Positions 24,079-28,977 of a stretch of DNA of 28,977 bases are shown here, one piece after another. The position numbers were made by a program, and so were the translations under genes. Numbering within the stretch: the first letter of the stretch is position 1; every line of letters starts with the position of its first letter. The stretch is from the NCBI GenBank assembly GCA_002505455.1, contig DAVB01000066.1, positions 1 through 28,977 on the forward strand, given 5' to 3'. The notes beneath the pieces were generated by a model. The model was not told the DNA's origin. It saw nothing but the letters and a program-made list of their open reading frames with translations, and searched no databases. This stretch comes from Euryarchaeota archaeon UBA52. GTDB taxonomy: Archaea; Thermoplasmatota; Poseidoniia; Poseidoniales; Thalassarchaeaceae.

Positions 24079-25661
24079 GCCTTGTCTCCTCCTCCCTCTT
24101 TCACAAGTCCAAGGCTACGTTCGACGCCCATGGAGATGCGGGAAAGGTAGAATGCGAACACCCAGAATACAACAGCTGAGAAGTATAGCGGTTCTAGGAA
24201 ATAGCCTAGGAACGAGAGATCGGTATTGGGCATGTCCTTCGCCAACTTGAAGAAATCGAGTATATTGATGATGAATAGCAGGGTCGTGTCCTTCCAAAGT
24301 CCAATAAATACGCTGACTATCGAAGGCAGAGTGGTCCTAATTGCATTTGGGAGTTCGACCAATCTCTTGGTCTGTATGGGACTCAAACCAAGCGCCAGCG
24401 CCGCTTCCTTCTGACCGCTATCCACTGCTTGCAACCCGCCTCTGATCACCTCCGCGATGTATACGCCCCCGAATATGCTGAAGATTGCCATCATACGGAG
24501 GATGTTGTCGAAGTCTTCTGGATTTGTGAATAGTGGGTCAACGACGTCGGGAAGAAGATACATGGCGAAGTACAGCCAGCAGATCAGAGGGCCGGAGCGC
24601 ACAATCTCAATGATGGAGACCGATGGCCACTTGACTATGGGGAGTTTGCTCTGTCTGCCGAATGCAAGGAATATTCCGACGACTAGGCCAAGGACGCACC
24701 CGGCCATTGCAACGATGATGTTGACGAATAATCCGCCCCACACAGAGGCAGGGACGCCTGGGCTGGTTAGCGGGGAGAGGAGGTCTCCCAAAAGAGGTAT
24801 GCCGGAGCAATAGGAGGCAAACGCCTGTAGCCATTCCGGAGGGTCCATTATGAGAATGGCCAGGAAGAAATCTGCAACTGCAAGTACTAAGAATAGCCGC
24901 TTGAGCCTATTCACCCTATATTCTTCAGAACGTATCGAGTAAGCCCTAGAAAGCCCGAAAGCCGATACAGCGATTATCGTTGCAATGAGCAGTTTGATTC
25001 TAACCGAATCAACATTGTAGTTGGCGAGTTGGGGGTTGGTGGCGTAGGCGAATACGACGGCGGTTACGACTGCAAACCACGCCGTGAAAGATCTGGTAGA
25101 AGTGGCTGATGCACCATACGCAGCCCCCATCAAACCCCATGTAAGATACACAATTGGCCAAAGCCTCCAATTCTCAGAGGGGATATAATCCTGGGTCATT
25201 GCCTCTGTCATCTTGGCACCGAGCAGCGTTAGAACCCTGTTCGACCATATGATGTCCCACCTCATACTCAGAAGGGCTATATCGAGAACAAGTTCTACGA
25301 CATAGTTTGCAATTACGACGGAAACCAGGCCGAGTAGCGCTGTGGACATGGAGCGTCTGAAGGTCATCTTGAGTAAGATGACGGAGAATATCCATGCACC
25401 GAATGCTCCGACTGATGATACGCCTAGGACGTAGATCATTCGGTCGGTCGATGTGACTCGTTCATCGAGTGGCATATCCATCTCATTGATGCACTTGAAT
25501 ACGAAATAGAAAGTGGCTACTGAGAGCGCAGCCAGTGATAGCCATCGATCTAAATCTTCGCCCTCAAAGCTGGATCTCCCGGCGAAGGAGTTCTCCGCAT
25601 CGAAGAGTTTCTCGAGGCGCTTGCCTCCGAAAACAGAGAATCCATGCGGCTCCGACATCAT
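24075..25661 (-). CDS. aapM: Amino-acid ABC importer permease 2 with long N-terminal membrane extension
   Basis: 528 residues; simple HisM/GlnP permeases have about 220 and AapM about 385. The C-terminal HisM-like domain starts near 308 (VPASVWGGLFVNIIVAMAGCV). It includes FRSGP-like EIVRSGPLICWLYF, GGVYIAEVIRGGLQAV, and the EAA loop GQKEAALALGLSPIQTKRLV that contacts the ATPase. The N-terminal 275 residues hold about seven more hydrophobic segments without recognised motifs. ATG 25661 overlaps the previous permease stop (ATGA); a second ATG follows directly. The symbol is by analogy with aapJQMP. Confidence 0.9.
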   Translation of the reverse strand: MMSEPHGFSVFGGKRLEKLFDAENSFAGRSSFEGEDLDRWLSLAALSVATFYFVFKCINEMDMPLDERVTSTDRMIYVLGVSSVGAFGAWIFSVILLKMTFRRSMSTALLGLVSVVIANYVVELVLDIALLSMRWDIIWSNRVLTLLGAKMTEAMTQDYIPSENWRLWPIVYLTWGLMGAAYGASATSTRSFTAWFAVVTAVVFAYATNPQLANYNVDSVRIKLLIATIIAVSAFGLSRAYSIRSEEYRVNRLKRLFLVLAVADFFLAILIMDPPEWLQAFASYCSGIPLLGDLLSPLTSPGVPASVWGGLFVNIIVAMAGCVLGLVVGIFLAFGRQSKLPIVKWPSVSIIEIVRSGPLICWLYFAMYLLPDVVDPLFTNPEDFDNILRMMAIFSIFGGVYIAEVIRGGLQAVDSGQKEAALALGLSPIQTKRLVELPNAIRTTLPSIVSVFIGLWKDTTLLFIINILDFFKLAKDMPNTDLSFLGYFLEPLYFSAVVFWVFAFYLSRISMGVERSLGLVKEGGGDKA

Positions 25662-27601
25662 ATCTTCACCCTCGTGACTCTCGCATTGTATGCATTCATT
25701 ATGCCTGATATGAGTAGGCTACCCACCTGGTAGGTGACTAACAACAGGATGAATAGCGGAATCAGCCTTCCGACGTTGTTCATCATCACGAAGATAACGT
25801 AGAAAACGTCGCTGTATGCGACGACGATTGCTAGGCTGCTATTCTTCCAGACGTTCATGTACTGGCTATTTAGGAGCGGAACCATACTTCTCAGAGCCTG
25901 GGGGAGTATTACCAATCTGAGTCTCTGATAAGGCGTGAGAGCTAGAGATATAGCAGCCTCCACCTGGCCTCTTGGGAGTGCCTGGATGCTTCCTCGGACT
26001 ATCTCTGCCACCACGGATGCTGTGAACAGTGTCAGGCCCAGTACCATCGCAGTGAACATCGGCGTTATCTCAAATGCAGTACCTTCCGCCACTCGCCATG
26101 TGCCTGGGCTATCGGGCCTGAGTTTGAGGATCTCGGGAGTGGTGATGTCTCCGAGTACGAACAATGTTCCGATGACGATTATGGCGCCCCATATGCCGGA
26201 CCTCATCAGAACTGCCCTGTCTGAGTCGTCCACAACGGAATCTTGTCGCCTCATGTCGATGGTCTGCTTGATCCGCGTGAATACCCACAGCAGCATGAAG
26301 GTCGCCAGGAAGGCGTATACTCTCCAGGACTCCGCCAGCGGGATCCAGAAACCCTTGTTGCTATAGTACACCCAACCGCTTATGTTGGCCTCTTCGCCGA
26401 ATAGCGGCAGGGTCTCCCCCATCTGAGTCCAAACGAGGAAGAGGAGAACTGCAAGAGGGAGGTTTCTGAACACCTCGACGTATATTGTTGCAAGACTGGA
26501 AGCTAGACGATTGCTAGATAGCCGAGTGACTCCTATGATGATGCCCAACAACGTGCAGAGTACAATGCTGACTAACGTTACACGTGCAGAATTGATGACG
26601 GCAGCGATGTAGAATTCCCACCGAGAATCCTCGCCAAACACGACCTCCATGGGCCACACGTTGATCTCGAAAGCATTGGGATCATCCATGAATGACCAAT
26701 CAAGATCCCAGCGATCTCTTGTGACGCTGTCGGGGTTGTTGAGTAGGAAAATGATTCTGGTTACCGTGTAGAGTACCAGTGGAGTGGCGAGAATGAACAT
26801 GAATGCGGCATATCTTCTCTCTTGATCCTCTGAATTAGCTGCCTCGGTTCGGATTAATATCCAAGATATGGCTGCCATGCCTACGATAAGTGCCGAGGAA
26901 GTATTCACTAGATCCTCAGTCAAGATGGGCGGCGCCATGCTCACGTTCAGTGCGTAAAAGGCAAAGATGAGTATTGGAGCGACTGTTCTGACTGTCTGGT
27001 AAGTGCTTGCCCTCCAAGTGAGGATAAGGGGCAAATCTCCTGTTGACAATGCGTAGCCGGCCATGGCGGGGATTCCCAGAAGTAGGAATGGGAGACCCTT
27101 GTCTGGGCTGAATTCGAGATTATCGACCATTAAGGGTATGAGGATTGCAATGACCACTGCGGTTAGTGATGTGATGTATCCTTTCCATTCTAGGGGTTTG
27201 AGGAATGCTCTGAATTCATTCTGGGCCAAGAGGAAGAATGTCAGAACCGATATGGACAGCCATGCAGCCACCAATTTCGGATCGTAGTAAGCAGCATTTA
27301 GGTTGGAACCATCAGAGAGTGGGATAGAGAAGGCGAAGGATGTTATCGCTGAGACAGTGGGGTCTAGCATCTTTGTGCAGTATGACCATGCGGCCCACAG
27401 GAGAAGGGCTGCGATTAGTGCCTTCTTGGATAGGTCAAAAGCCCGCCGAGCGCCATCGAGAGGGCTGTCTCTTGCATGGATGAATTCCGTGCGGACGGAT
27501 TCTCGCATTCTAGAGAAGGGCTTGACGATGTTTTCGTCAACGTCTTTTGATAGGGATTGAAGTGCTTTGAGAGGGAAGTCTCGGAGGGCAGAAGAATCCA
27601 T
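25658..27601 (-). CDS. aapQ: Amino-acid ABC importer permease 1 with long N-terminal membrane extension
   Basis: 647 residues, far longer than AapQ (about 400). A cytoplasmic-type N-terminus (1-55) is followed by about seven hydrophobic segments (about 61-81, 110-127, 141-158, 168-186, 203-225, 234-250, 266-289). The HisM-type core then begins near 328 with INSARVTLVSIVLCTLLGIIIG. In the core a charged loop with a further pair of spans (about 420-490) separates the first helices from the EAA region, GQVEAAISLALTPYQRLRLV, as in AapQ. It would form the heteromeric channel with the second permease. It lies 110 bases after the binding-protein gene, across a GC-rich hairpin. Confidence 0.9.
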   Translation of the reverse strand: MDSSALRDFPLKALQSLSKDVDENIVKPFSRMRESVRTEFIHARDSPLDGARRAFDLSKKALIAALLLWAAWSYCTKMLDPTVSAITSFAFSIPLSDGSNLNAAYYDPKLVAAWLSISVLTFFLLAQNEFRAFLKPLEWKGYITSLTAVVIAILIPLMVDNLEFSPDKGLPFLLLGIPAMAGYALSTGDLPLILTWRASTYQTVRTVAPILIFAFYALNVSMAPPILTEDLVNTSSALIVGMAAISWILIRTEAANSEDQERRYAAFMFILATPLVLYTVTRIIFLLNNPDSVTRDRWDLDWSFMDDPNAFEINVWPMEVVFGEDSRWEFYIAAVINSARVTLVSIVLCTLLGIIIGVTRLSSNRLASSLATIYVEVFRNLPLAVLLFLVWTQMGETLPLFGEEANISGWVYYSNKGFWIPLAESWRVYAFLATFMLLWVFTRIKQTIDMRRQDSVVDDSDRAVLMRSGIWGAIIVIGTLFVLGDITTPEILKLRPDSPGTWRVAEGTAFEITPMFTAMVLGLTLFTASVVAEIVRGSIQALPRGQVEAAISLALTPYQRLRLVILPQALRSMVPLLNSQYMNVWKNSSLAIVVAYSDVFYVIFVMMNNVGRLIPLFILLLVTYQVGSLLISGIMNAYNARVTRVKI

Positions 27602-27643
27602 TCAAAAGCCGTCCATGATTTGTTGAGGAAAGGAAGTTGAAGT

Positions 27644-27676
27644 CCCCGAGGGAGGCCGCTAGGCCCCCCCCAGGGG
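27644..27676 (-). terminator. GC-rich hairpin between binding protein and permeases
   Basis: The arms GGGAGGCC (27650-27657) and GGCCCCCC (27662-27669) pair at seven of eight positions around a 4-base loop. An outer CCCC/GGGG pair (27644-27647 with 27673-27676) extends the structure. On the transcribed (minus) side a pyrimidine-rich stretch follows. It lies between the lipoprotein gene and the first permease gene. Such a hairpin often ends part of the transcripts or shields the 5' message from decay, so that the binding protein is made in excess. Confidence 0.5.
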
Positions 27677-27711
27677 TTATGTTTGTCTCTTCAGTGCTGC
27701 TCAGCTAGTGA

Positions 27712-28932
27712 TCAGCGCATTGGAGGGGCGAACTGGAGTCCGCCCTCTGAGACGAGTGCGTTGTCTGTGTTTTCACGGGCTAGGACACAGCCTGTCATAG
27801 CCGATGAGCCGGAGACACCGTCGTAGTTCCCGTCGCAGAACGAGTTGTCGTATGCCTCACCGTAGTTACCGACGGCACCGAGAACGTTTCGCATCCAGGT
27901 GGCTGGTAGCGGGTTGGCATCCGTCCCTAGTCCGAGGTTGCTGTCAAGCAGCCTGTCAACAGCGGGGGAGGATTCCATGCTCATGTAGTTCGAGGAGGTG
28001 ATTCCCATCTCCTCGGCAGTTACCATTCCGAACCAGACCCACTCGACGACGTCCTTCCAGTCGTCATCGTTGTCGCGTACTGCAGCTGCAAGAGGCTCCT
28101 TCGAAAGGAGCTCAGGGGCGATCCAGAGATCGTCGCAGCCATCAGGGTCGTCTGCTTCTACGCCGCAGGTGCCGTCTGCCTCGAGTACGTACTTCTTGGC
28201 GACGGTAGCGGACATGTCCATTGTGAATGCGTCGCACTGGCCAGCGACCATGTTTGCAGTGCCTTCAGCGGCATCGGCGACACCGGAGATGGTGACGCCG
28301 GTTAGGCCGTTGTTGGCCTTCCAGTCAGCGAGGTTGCCCTCGGTCGTGGTACCTGTTCCGACGCAGATTGTAGCGCCGTCTAGTGCTGCAGGTGTGTAAG
28401 CAGCTGCACCTGGGTTAGCGATGAGGTCACCGCGGATCAGGATGCCCTGGCCGTCGTAGAAGTTGATTCCAGCGAAGTCAGCGTTCAGGTCAGCGTCTCG
28501 GGATGTGGTCCAGGTCGTTGTGCGGATGAGCACGTCAATCTCGCCGCTCGAGAGCTTCTCGAACCTGTCCTGCGAGGAAGCAGGGATCCACTCGATGTCA
28601 GTCATTGGGTTCAGGCCGATAGCAGCTGCTACAGCCTTGCAGTACTCTATGTCGAGTCCTGAGCGAACGCCGTCGGTGGACAAGAAGCCCATGCCCCACT
28701 GGCTTTCCTTAACACCGCACTTTAGGGATCCGCGGTCAAGGACCGTGTCCAGGGTGCTGACAGGTGTCGCTTCCGCGATTCCTGCTAGGCGCCCCTCTTC
28801 AGTGGCAGTTGCGACAGCAGCGTCGTACTCTGCCTGAGTGTAGCCACTGTCATCGTCGTCTCCGCCGGTGCACCCAGCGAAGGCCGCAGTCATCATTGTC
28901 AGCATTAGTGTAGCAGCGATCAGTCGTTGCAT
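27712..28932 (-). CDS. aapJ: Amino-acid ABC importer substrate-binding lipoprotein
   Basis: 406 residues. The N-terminus has a signal peptide with an FAGC lipobox (lipidated C21), then an Asp-rich linker (GGDDDDSG) and a short helical spacer. The binding domain begins near residue 65 (LDTVLDRGSLKCGVKESQWG). It is of the periplasmic-binding protein 3 family, with AapJ-like features: the RSGLDIEYCKAVAAAIG block, RFEKLSSGEIDVLIRTTTWTTSRD, and conserved cysteines. It catches amino acids outside the cell for the two permeases. ATG 28932 is 27 bases after a consensus TATA box and has no clear ribosome binding site, so the message is probably leaderless. A GC-rich hairpin follows the gene. Confidence 0.93.
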   Translation of the reverse strand: MQRLIAATLMLTMMTAAFAGCTGGDDDDSGYTQAEYDAAVATATEEGRLAGIAEATPVSTLDTVLDRGSLKCGVKESQWGMGFLSTDGVRSGLDIEYCKAVAAAIGLNPMTDIEWIPASSQDRFEKLSSGEIDVLIRTTTWTTSRDADLNADFAGINFYDGQGILIRGDLIANPGAAAYTPAALDGATICVGTGTTTEGNLADWKANNGLTGVTISGVADAAEGTANMVAGQCDAFTMDMSATVAKKYVLEADGTCGVEADDPDGCDDLWIAPELLSKEPLAAAVRDNDDDWKDVVEWVWFGMVTAEEMGITSSNYMSMESSPAVDRLLDSNLGLGTDANPLPATWMRNVLGAVGNYGEAYDNSFCDGNYDGVSGSSAMTGCVLARENTDNALVSEGGLQFAPPMR

Positions 28933-28954
28933 CGTCCATTTTCAGTTGCGCCCC

Positions 28955-28963
28955 ATATATAGG
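28955..28963 (-). promoter_or_regulatory. TATA box of the amino-acid importer operon
   Basis: On the minus strand CTATATATG is a near-perfect archaeal TATA box. Its centre is about 27 bases before the ATG at 28932, so the start site should fall at or next to the start codon. This is the strongest promoter signal in the window and fits a highly expressed uptake operon. Confidence 0.7.
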
Positions 28964-28977
28964 GATTCGGCAAAATG

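Noticed and set aside
1..28977. tRNA, rRNA, CRISPR arrays or insertion sequences
   Set aside because: I looked in gaps and on both strands for T-loop-like sequences, regularly spaced repeats and transposase motifs and found none. Short or unusual RNAs inside genes could be missed by eye.

Overview
The window reads as a piece of a compact archaeal chromosome, most likely a marine euryarchaeon of the Poseidoniales (Marine Group II) or a close relative. The domain assignment rests on aIF2-beta, a class I lysyl-tRNA synthetase, the SPOUT enzyme Trm56, a GfcR-type PRTase regulator, and TATA boxes about 27 nt before start codons (leaderless transcripts). The lineage is an inference from gene content: lipobox lipoproteins beside an Aap-type amino-acid importer, bacterial-type carAB, a thiolase and a flotillin. 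There are 28 protein genes, one cut by the left edge. I see no rRNA, tRNA, CRISPR array or insertion sequence, and no gene-free stretch over 300 bases.

Left third (1-13.9 kb), mostly housekeeping. A partial glutaredoxin/GST-fold gene (-) diverges from an atypical SDR (+). A Pro-rich DUF4190-like membrane protein and a CPBP protease lie downstream of aIF2-beta on the minus strand. On the plus strand follow dut, gfcR and lysS. A minus operon then holds a membrane protein, trm56, carA and carB. It diverges from a plus pair, folP and a TraB-family gene, joined by an ATGA overlap.

Middle (13.6-22.4 kb), a minus-strand run of ten genes with gaps of about 60 bp or less, or overlaps. In transcription order: lipoprotein, ABC exporter, PaaI-like thioesterase, two unrecognised small membrane proteins, NfeD-like protein, flotillin, YeiH-type transporter, thiolase, DUF2061 protein. 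The NfeD/flotillin pair is a known membrane-microdomain module. The small membrane proteins beside it are the best candidates for undescribed components.

Right end (22.4-29 kb). An NAD kinase (+) with features like mitochondrial NADK2 converges on a four-gene amino-acid ABC importer (-) in aapJQMP order. This operon starts from a strong TATA box with a probably leaderless lipoprotein gene. A GC-rich hairpin separates the binding protein from the permeases. Both permeases carry long N-terminal multi-span extensions in front of the normal HisM-type domain.

The coding is very dense. Two convergent gene pairs overlap stop codons on a palindromic CTAG or TTAA, and several operon neighbours are joined by TGATG or ATGA junctions.
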